12,641 nucleotides of DNA from an uncultured Verrucomicrobiales bacterium (GTDB lineage: Bacteria; Verrucomicrobiota; Verrucomicrobiia; Verrucomicrobiales; Akkermansiaceae): positions 1-12,641 of the forward strand of contig CALBJX010000081.1 of assembly GCA_937893015.1 (NCBI GenBank), given 5' to 3'. Shown here one piece after another: positions 5,408 to 12,405 of the stretch. Position 1 is the stretch's first letter. The number at the start of each line of letters is the position of its first letter. Under the pieces are notes generated by a model. The model worked only from the letters and a program-made list of their open reading frames with translations. It did no database searches and was not told the origin of the DNA. Both the position numbers and the translations under genes were made by a program.

Positions 5408-7284
5408 TATTCCTTTATCAGGCTTGCGTGAAATTCCTTCAACGCAAGTTCCACCAAGGGGTCATGGTAGAATTCCTCCTCCGTGGGTTTGTGGCTGGGC
5501 GGAGCGGGGGCGGGTGCCTTTTCCTCTGCGGGCTTCTTGGCTTCGGGCTTGGGAGTCCTCGGCTGGGCGACAGGGAGGGGCAGCGGCGCGGGCTTTTCCT
5601 CGACCACGGGAGCGGGCACGCTCGCATCCGTCACCAGACGCAGCGTGATGGCGCGGCCGCAGAGCTGTTGGGCGCACTCCTGCACCAGCTCGCTGAGACT
5701 GTCCCCGAGCAGCAGGTCGCGCGTGTCCGTATCGGCGGGGTGGATAGCCACCGTCACCATGCCGTTGTCATCACCGATGAAAAGCGTGTTGCCTAGCATA
5801 TCCGCCTTCACGGGGGATTTCTCATGCAGCAGGCCGATGAGCTCATCCCAGAGCGCGGGCGTCATGTCGCGCAGCGCGGGGATATCGTTGTCCGCGGAAA
5901 AATCCGTCGGTGCCGGGGCGGGCGGCAGGGGCTCGTCATCGAGCACGACATCCGCGGGCGGGGCGTCGAACACGGGCGGCGCATCGTCAATGGGCTGCAA
6001 ATCCGCCGGCAGCGGGGCATTCTGCACCGGGGCGGGGGCAGGTGCCGGGGCGGGAGCCGCGGGCATCGGGGCAGGCGCGGGGGCGGCGGGGGGCGGCGCC
6101 GGCATGGCCACGGGAGCGGGCAGCGGCGCGGCGGCCACGGGAATCTCCGGCAGCGGGGCGCCGTTGAGTGCGCGGATGATGTCGCTGATATTCGCCTCGG
6201 CCAGCGAGTGCACGGCTTGAATGAGCCCCATCTCCAGATGCAGGCGTTTGTTGGTGCTCCAGCGCATGTGCTCCTCTGCGGCGGAGAGCACTTCCATCAG
6301 GCGCACAATCTTGTCGGTGGGGGTGCGGGCGATGAGGCCTTCCAGCGTCTCGCGCCATTCGGGCGGCAGGGCAAGCGAGGATTCCTGCGGGGCCACCTTG
6401 CTCACCAGCAGCTCGCGCACGGAGCTCATGATTTCCGAGAGCAGCTGCCCCATATCGCGGCCGGACTCCGCAAGCTCGTGGATGAGGTGCAGCAGCTCCG
6501 GCAGGCGGCGGTCCAGAATGCAGGTCAGTGCGCGTGCCACGGTCTCGCGGCTCGTCACGCCGAAGATGTCATTCACATCCGTCTCCGTGATATTGTTGCC
6601 GCAGAAGGACACCAGCTGATCGAGCATGGACTGCGCGTCGCGCATGCCGCCGTCCGCCACGCGGGCGATGGCAAAGGCCGCGGGCAGAGCGAGCGTCACC
6701 CCCTCCTGCGCGGCGATGTTCACCAAATGGTTGGCAATAATGTCCGCGGGGATGGGGCGCAGGTCGAAACGCTGGCAGCGGGAAAGAATGGTCGGCAGAA
6801 TTTTGTGCGGTTCCGTCGTCGCAAAGATGAACATCACATGCGAGGGCGGCTCCTCCAGCGTTTTGAGCAGGGCGTTGAAGGATTCCTTCGTGAGCATGTG
6901 CACCTCGTCGATGTAGATGATGCGGTACTGCCCGCGGGTGGGGGCGAACTGCACATTGTCGCGCAGGTCGCGAATGTTGTCGATGCCGCGGTTGGAGGCA
7001 CCGTCAATCTCCAGCACATCAAGCGAACGCCCCTCCGCGATCTCCATGCAGACGTCCTCATCGGGGTCGAAATCCACCTTGGGACCGCCCGTGCAGTTGA
7101 GGGCCTTGGCGAAGATACGCGCGGTCGAGGTCTTGCCCGTGCCGCGGGGGCCGACAAAGAGGTAGGCGTGCGCAAGGCGCTTCTGCTCAATCGCGTTGCA
7201 GAGCGTGCGGACGACATGATCCTGCCCCAGCACGTCCTTGAACGTGCGCGGGCGGTATTTTCTGGCAAAGACCTGATAACTCAC
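5407..7284 (-). CDS. dnaX: DNA polymerase III subunits gamma/tau
   Basis: This 625-residue clamp-loader ATPase loads the sliding clamp and organises the replisome. Visible motifs are Walker A GPRGTGKTS (45-53), Walker B IIYIDEVH (122-129), FNALLKTLEEPP (136-147), sensor 1 region FIFATTEP (152-159) and the SRC motif S168-R169-C170. The zinc module is altered: C64 and C79 are kept, but the two expected middle cysteines are D73 and E76. A Pro/Ala-rich linker (about 375-460) joins the ATPase core to a C-terminal tau region. The start is GTG at 7282-7284, chosen from homology at residue 1 and a promoter exactly upstream. There is no Shine-Dalgarno sequence. I found no clear A-rich slippery heptamer for making a short gamma form. 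ybaB follows. Confidence 0.96.
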   Translation of the reverse strand: MSYQVFARKYRPRTFKDVLGQDHVVRTLCNAIEQKRLAHAYLFVGPRGTGKTSTARIFAKALNCTGGPKVDFDPDEDVCMEIAEGRSLDVLEIDGASNRGIDNIRDLRDNVQFAPTRGQYRIIYIDEVHMLTKESFNALLKTLEEPPSHVMFIFATTEPHKILPTILSRCQRFDLRPIPADIIANHLVNIAAQEGVTLALPAAFAIARVADGGMRDAQSMLDQLVSFCGNNITETDVNDIFGVTSRETVARALTCILDRRLPELLHLIHELAESGRDMGQLLSEIMSSVRELLVSKVAPQESSLALPPEWRETLEGLIARTPTDKIVRLMEVLSAAEEHMRWSTNKRLHLEMGLIQAVHSLAEANISDIIRALNGAPLPEIPVAAAPLPAPVAMPAPPPAAPAPAPMPAAPAPAPAPAPVQNAPLPADLQPIDDAPPVFDAPPADVVLDDEPLPPAPAPTDFSADNDIPALRDMTPALWDELIGLLHEKSPVKADMLGNTLFIGDDNGMVTVAIHPADTDTRDLLLGDSLSELVQECAQQLCGRAITLRLVTDASVPAPVVEEKPAPLPLPVAQPRTPKPEAKKPAEEKAPAPAPPSHKPTEEEFYHDPLVELALKEFHASLIKE

Positions 7285-7290
7285 GCGCGT

Positions 7291-7319
7291 ATTCTACCCG
7301 CATGCCCGCCGCATGGCAA
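7291..7319 (-). promoter_or_regulatory. dnaX promoter giving a leaderless mRNA
   Basis: On the minus strand, the -35 box TTGCCA (7319-7314) and the -10 box TAGAAT (7296-7291) are 17 bases apart. Exactly 6 bases (7290-7285) separate the -10 box from the GTG start, which places the predicted +1 on the first base of the start codon. Confidence 0.7.
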
Positions 7320-7365
7320 GCGAAAAGCACGGCGGCGGAGCGCTTCCGGCGAAATACGTCCTTGC

Positions 7366-8670
7366 TCAGGGCTGCGGGCACGCTGCGTTCAGCAGCTCTG
7401 CCGCGCGGGGCGGCAGCATGTCGAAGGAAATGGTATCGCGGCTCGGCGGGGTGGTGCCATGCTGCAACAGGAGCTCGAGAATATCCGTCAGCTTCTCCTT
7501 GTCCTCAGGGCTCAGCTCCTCGAGGCAGCTCAGGGTGGTCATCAGGCTCTCCAAGGGGGAGCGGATGCCATCAATCGTGATAACAGCGTCATCCGTCTCC
7601 TCCTCGTCTGCGGCGGAGCGGACGTGAGCGAGGTTGGGGTCTGCTCCCTGCTCCAGCATCCAGGCGATGAAGGCAGGGTTCAGCTTGCCGACAGCGGGGT
7701 TCATCTCCCGAAAGTGTATCGCGTGGCACAGGGGGGTGAGCTCGCCTTGCATCGGCGCGTTCAGGTCGCTCTTCAGGCAGCCGAGGCGTTGCAGTTCCTG
7801 CGCGATCTCGACCGCGTGGGGCATCTCGCCCACGAGCGCGAAAATCTGTTCCCCGCAGATGGCATACAGGTCGGGGCGGTAGCCGAGCTCCAGCCCTGTG
7901 CGCAGCAGACGCTCACATTCGGCGGGGTCGTTCTCCTGCTGCAGAGCGCTCGACCACATCAACTCAGCGTACAGGAGTCTGTTCCAATCCGCGCCGTGCG
8001 CACACAGCCGGCGGAGGAGGGTGATGCGTTCTTCCGTCGGGAATCCCTGCACGAAGGGGGAGAACCCGAACACGGCGTTGAACGGTGTATCCGTATACCC
8101 ACCGGCGATGCCGCCGAGAGCTTCTGTTCTGTACTCCTGATGCGGGTCGCAGCCATGCTCCAGCAGGTAGGGAACAGGCTCCGTCATGCCGAATTTCAGC
8201 GCCACCCACAGGAGGTTGCAGCCCTCCTCGTTGCTCACATCGGCGTGCCCTTCCTCCGCCGCGCGGCGAATGAGGGCGCGGTAGGACGGAGCCGCGCTCC
8301 GCAACACAAACTCGGGAGCGAGGAGCAGGGAGACCTCATCGGTGAGGCGGCGGCAGATGAGTTCAGCGCGGGAGGGGTGATTCCATTTGTCGAGCATGCG
8401 CTGAATCTGCTGATACCGAAGCAGCTCTTCCTCCATCATCTGCCGCATGCCCGCTTTCAGCTCCGCCGACCGCAGGCGCTCATCCATGCGGCGCAGCACT
8501 TGTTGCAGTTCCGGGTCACGGCACTCGGACACGCCCGCATCGCCGAGCCGCCAGCTGTAGAGCCAGCCCGCACCGCAGGCACCCGCCACGACGGCGAGCA
8601 AGAGCAACACGGCGAAGCACCAAACAACAAAACGGAGCATTCGGTGGCGTTTGGGAGAAGGAGTCGGCAT
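7366..8670 (-). CDS. Membrane-anchored, degenerate ankyrin-repeat protein
   Basis: This 434-residue protein has a short basic N-terminus and one hydrophobic segment (about 11-36), acting as a signal anchor or uncleaved signal; most of the chain would then be periplasmic. A Glu/Arg/Gln-rich helical stretch follows (about 50-95). Beyond that are diverged ankyrin-like units, recognisable by phrases such as YLLEHGCDPH, LRRLCAHGADWN and WMLEQGADPNLA, spaced irregularly. Such repeats bind proteins; no catalytic motif is visible. The ATG at 8670 is backed by a promoter exactly one leaderless distance upstream. A second, more regular ankyrin protein lies at 11434-12327, so the two may be distant paralogues. 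The partner is unknown. Confidence 0.75.
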   Translation of the reverse strand: MPTPSPKRHRMLRFVVWCFAVLLLLAVVAGACGAGWLYSWRLGDAGVSECRDPELQQVLRRMDERLRSAELKAGMRQMMEEELLRYQQIQRMLDKWNHPSRAELICRRLTDEVSLLLAPEFVLRSAAPSYRALIRRAAEEGHADVSNEEGCNLLWVALKFGMTEPVPYLLEHGCDPHQEYRTEALGGIAGGYTDTPFNAVFGFSPFVQGFPTEERITLLRRLCAHGADWNRLLYAELMWSSALQQENDPAECERLLRTGLELGYRPDLYAICGEQIFALVGEMPHAVEIAQELQRLGCLKSDLNAPMQGELTPLCHAIHFREMNPAVGKLNPAFIAWMLEQGADPNLAHVRSAADEEETDDAVITIDGIRSPLESLMTTLSCLEELSPEDKEKLTDILELLLQHGTTPPSRDTISFDMLPPRAAELLNAACPQP

Positions 8671-8676
8671 AAAGGA

Positions 8677-8705
8677 ATTTTAGGGGAGAGCGACAAGCAT
8701 GTCAA
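8677..8705 (-). promoter_or_regulatory. Strong promoter of the first ankyrin gene, leaderless
   Basis: On the minus strand, a consensus -35 box TTGACA (8705-8700) and a -10 box TAAAAT (8682-8677) are separated by 17 bases. Six bases (8676-8671) lie between the -10 box and the ATG at 8670, so transcription should start at the A of ATG. This is the best promoter match in the window. Confidence 0.8.
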
Positions 8706-8787
8706 TGCGAAAGCGGGGGGGGAAGGAGCTCACTATCGGTGATTTCCGTCTCACGAGTCGATAATCGAAACGGGAAACACTCCGTGC

Positions 8788-8815
8788 TTGAAAAACGGCG
8801 CATAGGGTGTATGCT
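8788..8815 (+). promoter_or_regulatory. Promoter of the Ppx/GppA-like gene
   Basis: TTGAAA (8788-8793) and TATGCT (8810-8815) are 16 bases apart, with GTG directly before the -10 box. The expected start of transcription is near 8822, giving a leader of about 14 bases before the ATG at 8836. The remaining bases of the divergent gap (8706-8787) show no other clear signal. Confidence 0.6.
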
Positions 8816-8835
8816 ATGGAAAAGAATTTCCTGCC

Positions 8836-10392
8836 ATGCCGAAAAAATCCCCTTCTCCCGCCGCGCCGCTGAGTGTGCAAGCCGTCATCTTTCTGGGGGC
8901 GGATGCCATGTCCATGATGGTGTGTGAACGCTGCGGGGAGAAGGAGCGCGTGCTGGATGTGCTCTCCCAGCCCGTGCCTTTGGCTCGCGACGTGTTCGGC
9001 GGCGGCATGGTGACGCGCGACACCATGGAGCGCTGCGTGCAGGTGGCGCACGGCTACTGCGATTTGCTGGCGGAATACCGCCTCGGAGGCGAGGTGAAGG
9101 TGCGCCTGTTGGCCTCCAATATCCTGTCCGATATCCGGAATATGGATACGCTTGTCAACCGACTCCACAACGCCTGCGGGCTGCATCTGGAGGTGATGGA
9201 TGACGGCGAGATGACACGCCTGCTTTACCTCCGCGTACAGGAGGCTTTGGAAAAAGACCCCGAGGGCGATAAGAAGCGTGTGCTGGTGGTGCATGTGGGC
9301 CCGGGCAACACGCGCCTGCTGGTGTCGGACAAGGGGCGTATCACCTTCTACTCCAACTACCGCATCGGGGCGCACCGCACGGGCGTGAAACTGGGCGAAA
9401 CCGCCCTCGCCGAAGCAGATGACGAAGCCGCCCTCATCCGTGAGCACATCCGCGGCACGGTGGAGCAAATCGGCTACGATGTAGAAGCCGCCCTGCCCGC
9501 TCCGCCCGACACCGTGATGCTCTTCGGCCCCGATTTCCGCAGCATCAACTCGCCGCTCATGGCCCAACACGCCACGGCGGATAAGCTCACGCGCCTCGTG
9601 CGCCAAATCGCCGGCACGCCTATGGGGCAACGCGCGGAGCGCTACGGCGAAACACTGGCAAGCGTGAACGCCCTGCTGCCCGCCGCCATCATCGGGCTCT
9701 CTCTCGCCAAATCCTTTGAAAACGCGGAGCTGCTCTGCCCGCGAGAATCTTATGCGGGAGCCTTCCTCGCCCAGCTGATGCCCGACCGCCGCAACGACGA
9801 AGTGATGGAGGACGAGGTGATTCACTTCTCGCGTCTGCTGGCGGCGCGCTACCGCACCGACCGCGGTCACGGCGCACACATCCGCAAGCTCTGCATGGCG
9901 CTCTTCGACCGCCTGCAGGAGCTGCACGGCCTCACCCGCCACGACCGCCTGGTGCTCAAGGTGGCGGCGATTCTGCATGAAATCGGCACCTTCATCTCCC
10001 CCAAGAACCACCACCGCCACGGGCAATACATCATCCTCAATTCCGAAATTTTCGGTCTCTCCCGCCTCGATGTGGAGGTGGTCGGGCTGCTGGCGCGTTA
10101 CCACCGCCATGGTGCGCCGACCATGAGCGATTCCAGCTACACGGAGCTCGACCTCGATTCCCGTCTGCGCGTCCAGAAGCTCGCCGCCCTCCTGCGTGTA
10201 GCAGAGGCCATGGAGGTGGCGCACTCCCACCGCATCAGCGAGTTCACCGTACGCTTCAACAACCGCCGCATGGAGCTGCTCGTCTCCGGCATGCACGATT
10301 TCACCATGGAAAATCGTGCCCTCCGCGACAAAGGAGCCCTGTTCACGGATATCTTCGGCTACGACATCGTACTGCTGCCCGCCGAGGCGTGA
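8836..10392 (+). CDS. Ppx/GppA-family phosphatase-like protein with HD-type C-terminal domain
   Basis: This 518-residue cytoplasmic protein has the architecture of exopolyphosphatase/pppGpp phosphohydrolase. An actin-fold N-terminal half (about 14-310) is followed by an HD-like helical domain (about 330-440) and a C-terminal extension. The HD part shows LHEIG (380-384), HHRHGQY (about 393-399) and ARYHRHG, close to the Ppx pattern; the family often has His-Glu rather than His-Asp at this site. The N-terminal loops differ: the usual DIGSNS is replaced by a FLGADAM-type sequence (19-25), and DIGGGSTE by HVGPGNTR (153-160). The catalytic-region acidic residue in DDGEMTRLLYL appears kept. It may therefore be a weak or altered enzyme, or a sensor of (p)ppGpp or polyphosphate. 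It is transcribed alone from its own promoter, divergent from an ankyrin gene. Confidence 0.85.
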   Translation: MPKKSPSPAAPLSVQAVIFLGADAMSMMVCERCGEKERVLDVLSQPVPLARDVFGGGMVTRDTMERCVQVAHGYCDLLAEYRLGGEVKVRLLASNILSDIRNMDTLVNRLHNACGLHLEVMDDGEMTRLLYLRVQEALEKDPEGDKKRVLVVHVGPGNTRLLVSDKGRITFYSNYRIGAHRTGVKLGETALAEADDEAALIREHIRGTVEQIGYDVEAALPAPPDTVMLFGPDFRSINSPLMAQHATADKLTRLVRQIAGTPMGQRAERYGETLASVNALLPAAIIGLSLAKSFENAELLCPRESYAGAFLAQLMPDRRNDEVMEDEVIHFSRLLAARYRTDRGHGAHIRKLCMALFDRLQELHGLTRHDRLVLKVAAILHEIGTFISPKNHHRHGQYIILNSEIFGLSRLDVEVVGLLARYHRHGAPTMSDSSYTELDLDSRLRVQKLAALLRVAEAMEVAHSHRISEFTVRFNNRRMELLVSGMHDFTMENRALRDKGALFTDIFGYDIVLLPAEA

Positions 10393-10419
10393 GAAGGCAA
10401 CACTGTTACCACACACAAA

Positions 10420-10449
10420 AAACCGCCCGTTCCGAAGAACGAGCGGTTT
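10420..10449 (-). terminator. Terminator of the CAU tRNA, facing the Ppx-like gene
   Basis: Arms 10420-10432 and 10437-10449 pair in 12 of 13 positions (one C-A mismatch) around a cgaa tetraloop. On the minus strand the stem runs into six U (three in the stem, three beyond), just 2 bases after the tRNA 3' end. On the plus strand only a short U stretch follows, so its effect on the Ppx-like gene, which ends 27 bases upstream, may be weaker. Confidence 0.85.
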
Positions 10450-10451
10450 AG

Positions 10452-10523
<72 letters not shown>

Positions 10524-10555
10524 ATGGTTTTGCGCCGCGAGCGGTGCGTGAGCGG

Positions 10556-10584
10556 AGTATACACGGCAGCAGCGCGTTTGGCAA
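10556..10584 (-). promoter_or_regulatory. Promoter of the CAU tRNA
   Basis: On the minus strand, TTGCCA (10584-10579) and TATACT (10561-10556) are 17 bases apart, again with GTG just before the -10 box. The tRNA 5' end is 33 bases beyond the -10 box, which implies a short 5' leader removed by RNase P. Confidence 0.75.
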
Positions 10585-10609
10585 GAGATTTTTTGATTTT
10601 TTTGTACGA

Positions 10610-10643
10610 AAAAGCGGGATTTCCCGAAGAAAATCCCGCTTTT
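10610..10643 (-). terminator. Terminator of tRNA-Ser
   Basis: A 13-bp perfect stem (10610-10622 with 10631-10643) encloses an 8-base loop. On the minus strand the stem ends in a U run (bases 10613 to 10609 are A on the plus strand). It lies 6 bases after the tRNA-Ser 3' end, so the two tRNAs are separate transcription units. Confidence 0.88.
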
Positions 10644-10649
10644 ATCTTC

Positions 10650-10737
10650 CGGAGAGAGTGGGATTCGAACCCACGGTGACATCTCTGCCACGCTCGATTT
10701 CGAGTCGAGTGCCTTAGACCAACTCAGCCATCTCTCC
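10650..10737 (-). tRNA. tRNA-Ser (CGA)
   Basis: This 88-base class II tRNA has the acceptor stem GGAGAGA/TCTCTCC, a CTCGA/TCGAG anticodon stem with the loop CTCGAAA (anticodon CGA at 10702-10700), a long variable arm and the standard GGTTCGAATCC T arm. The discriminator base is G, as expected for serine tRNAs, and CCA is not encoded. It reads UCG codons. Confidence 0.96.
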
Positions 10738-10762
10738 CGGTCTGTGCCGCAGCACGGGGAGC

Positions 10763-10791
10763 ATTGTGCCCTGACTGAGCGCCGCTGTCAA
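10763..10791 (-). promoter_or_regulatory. Promoter of tRNA-Ser, overlapping the metalloprotease stop
   Basis: On the minus strand, the consensus -35 box TTGACA (10791-10786) and CACAAT (10768-10763) are separated by 17 bases. The TGA inside the -35 box is the stop codon of the SprT-like gene upstream. The tRNA begins 26 bases after the -10 box. Confidence 0.75.
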
Positions 10792-11366
10792 GGTTTTTCG
10801 CTGTTTGCAGCGTCATGAGCGTCATGATCGGTTTGAGGAGCGGCGAGGATGAGGTGTCCCAACGTTTCCTCTTTGCGGCCGGGGATGTAGCAGCGGCGGT
10901 AGTAGGCGGCGCGGTGTCGGGGGCGGCGGGTGTATTCCTTAAACACCTCGCCCGTGACATCGTGGCGGAGCACGGCGACGACGCGGCGGGGTGTGGCGCG
11001 GGCGGGGGCAAAATCCGCGCACTTCGTCATCGCGCGCTCATCAGGGATGCCGAGGGCGGCACAATAGCGTTTCCAGACGGCACCGTGCCCGTGGCGGCGG
11101 TGGTGGGTCCATGCGAGGGCGTGCGCCAGCTCGTGCCGCAGGGTGCGGTGAATCTGCGCGCTGTCCCCGCGCGCCAGATAGGTGGTCACAAAATGCCGCG
11201 AGAGGGTGATGCGCTTCTCCTGCAAACGGCAGCAGCCCAGCCGCCGCACCGCGCGGTCGAAGCCGAAGCTCCAGTCCCCGAGATGCAGCAACGCAAAACA
11301 GCGCACGGCATAGGACGCAATGTCCTCTGCCGTGGCGAAATCCGCTTGCTCAGGAAGCTGAATCAT
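10788..11366 (-). CDS. SprT-like zinc metalloprotease domain protein
   Basis: This 192-residue protein carries the zinc protease motif HELAH at 78-82 and a likely third ligand H94 in GHGAVW (93-98), the arrangement found in SprT/Spartan-type proteases. In that family the enzyme degrades DNA-protein crosslinks; this role is inferred. The C-terminal part is basic, with repeated Arg-Arg, and has isolated cysteines (C111 in the TKC segment and one in YRRC) but not a full two-CxxC zinc ribbon. The ATG at 11366 was picked because domain homology starts about 15 residues after it; an ATG at 11423, 10 bases after the ankyrin stop, would add 19 unremarkable residues and is possible. It follows the second ankyrin gene on the same strand and may be co-transcribed with it. 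The stop codon lies in the tRNA-Ser promoter. Confidence 0.82.
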   Translation of the reverse strand: MIQLPEQADFATAEDIASYAVRCFALLHLGDWSFGFDRAVRRLGCCRLQEKRITLSRHFVTTYLARGDSAQIHRTLRHELAHALAWTHHRRHGHGAVWKRYCAALGIPDERAMTKCADFAPARATPRRVVAVLRHDVTGEVFKEYTRRPRHRAAYYRRCYIPGRKEETLGHLILAAPQTDHDAHDAANSEKP

Positions 11367-11433
11367 GGCATGGACAAAGTGAGAATTCGGCGCTGCTATG
11401 CTGAGCGGGGATACAAAACGCATGCCCTTGTTA

Positions 11434-12327
11434 TTATTCTTTGGCTTCGGCTTCCTCCAGCAGGCGGGCGCAGCCGAGGTGGGGACCGCGGTGGTTGCTG
11501 TGCAGGGCGTAATCGCGCGCCGTGTCACCAGCGATGTCCCGTGCCTTGGGGTCGGCTCCCCCTTTCAGCAGTTCTTTGACACAGTCCTCATAGCCGTTCA
11601 CGGCCGCTCTCATCAACGCCGTTACCTGATGGATATTCGTGGCGTTCGGATTGGCTCCTGCTTGGAGAAGAAGTTTCACGATACGCTCGTGGCCGAGGTC
11701 CGCCGCCCACATCAACGCGTCGGAGCCATCGGTGAGCTGCGCATCCTTGTCGGCACCCGCGCGGAGCAGAATGTCCACGCAGCCGGGGTGGCCGCCTTGT
11801 GTTGCCCAAATCAGGGGCGTGTAGCCGTATCCTTCTTTTTCTCTCCGCTGTTCGATATCGGCACCCGCCTCCAGCAGCGCGATGAGACAGTCATCGTAAC
11901 CTTTTCCCACGGTAAAGTACAGAGCGGTCGTGCCGTCAGCCAGCTGCGCATTCGGATTGGCACCCGCCCGCAACAAAGCCCTGAAGCAGCCGATGTCCCC
12001 GCTATGTGCCGCATACATCAGCGGGGTCATGGCAAGCTCTCCGCCGAGAGGCAGATTCGGGTCAGCACCCGCCTCCAATAACGCCTCCACACAGGCGCGA
12101 TGCCCTTGAAGAGCGGCCGCGTGCAGAGCCGTGAAACCCGTTTCATCCTGCGCGTTGACATCCTCCCCCTGTCGGATGCGCTCGCGAAGTTGGCGCACCG
12201 CCCCCTTCTCCGCACATTCATACAGGGAGTGGCACTCCTCCTCCTTCCATGCGGCATAGCCCCCCGCGAACACGCCGATGGCGAGGATAAGGGCAAGGAC
12301 CGACAGCACGAATCGGTAGCGTTTCAT
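11434..12327 (-). CDS. Ankyrin-repeat protein with N-terminal membrane anchor
   Basis: This 297-residue protein has a basic N-terminus and one hydrophobic helix (about 6-26), then about eight ankyrin units covering roughly residues 32-290. The repeats are regular, about 33-36 residues each, with the usual TPLxxA...G and LLxAGADPN phrases, for example TALHAAALQGH, TPLMYAAHSGD, ALMWAADLGH and ALMRAAVNGY. The last unit is a weaker cap. Such a protein is expected at the inner membrane facing the periplasm, binding other proteins; no enzymatic motif is seen. It sits between recA and the SprT-like gene, all on the minus strand. A terminator after recA suggests it has its own promoter, but I see no convincing one in the 78-base gap. 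Confidence 0.9.
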   Translation of the reverse strand: MKRYRFVLSVLALILAIGVFAGGYAAWKEEECHSLYECAEKGAVRQLRERIRQGEDVNAQDETGFTALHAAALQGHRACVEALLEAGADPNLPLGGELAMTPLMYAAHSGDIGCFRALLRAGANPNAQLADGTTALYFTVGKGYDDCLIALLEAGADIEQRREKEGYGYTPLIWATQGGHPGCVDILLRAGADKDAQLTDGSDALMWAADLGHERIVKLLLQAGANPNATNIHQVTALMRAAVNGYEDCVKELLKGGADPKARDIAGDTARDYALHSNHRGPHLGCARLLEEAEAKE

Positions 12328-12341
12328 GGCGTAGGAAAAGG

Positions 12342-12384
12342 AAAAAAGCCCGAAGGGGGAAAGCGCGTACTTTCTCTCCTTCGG
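12342..12384 (-). terminator. Probable recA terminator built partly from a tandem repeat
   Basis: On the minus strand, CCGAAGG (12384-12378) pairs with CCTTCGG (12356-12350), and the inner arms AAAG (12373-12370 as cttt on plus) and 12360-12363 add four pairs around a 6-base loop, with unpaired bases between the two helices. Six U follow (12347-12342). The outer left arm is the last unit of the recA heptamer repeat. Confidence 0.6.
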
Positions 12385-12405
12385 ACTTCGGAATTCGGAC
12401 TTGCC
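12379..12405. repeat. 7-bp tandem repeat abutting the recA stop codon
   Basis: On the plus strand the units are cttcgga, cttcgga, attcgga and a diverged cttgcc(t), which ends at the recA stop codon (12406-12408). In gene direction this is ggcaagt, ccgaatt, ccgaagt, ccgaagg, closely related to the repeat after the MauE/DoxX-like gene at 593-613. Confidence 0.8.

Noticed and set aside
5905..6170. Possible programmed frameshift in dnaX to make gamma
   Set aside because: The linker region has no A-rich or T-rich slippery heptamer of the known kind; only a short run of T in a Asp-Phe-Ser codon context was found.
5824..8742. Very long plus-strand open frame of 972 codons opposite dnaX and the ankyrin gene
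   Set aside because: It spans two genes and the intergenic promoter on the other strand and its translation is His/Arg/Gln-rich low-complexity without motifs, so it is an antisense shadow.
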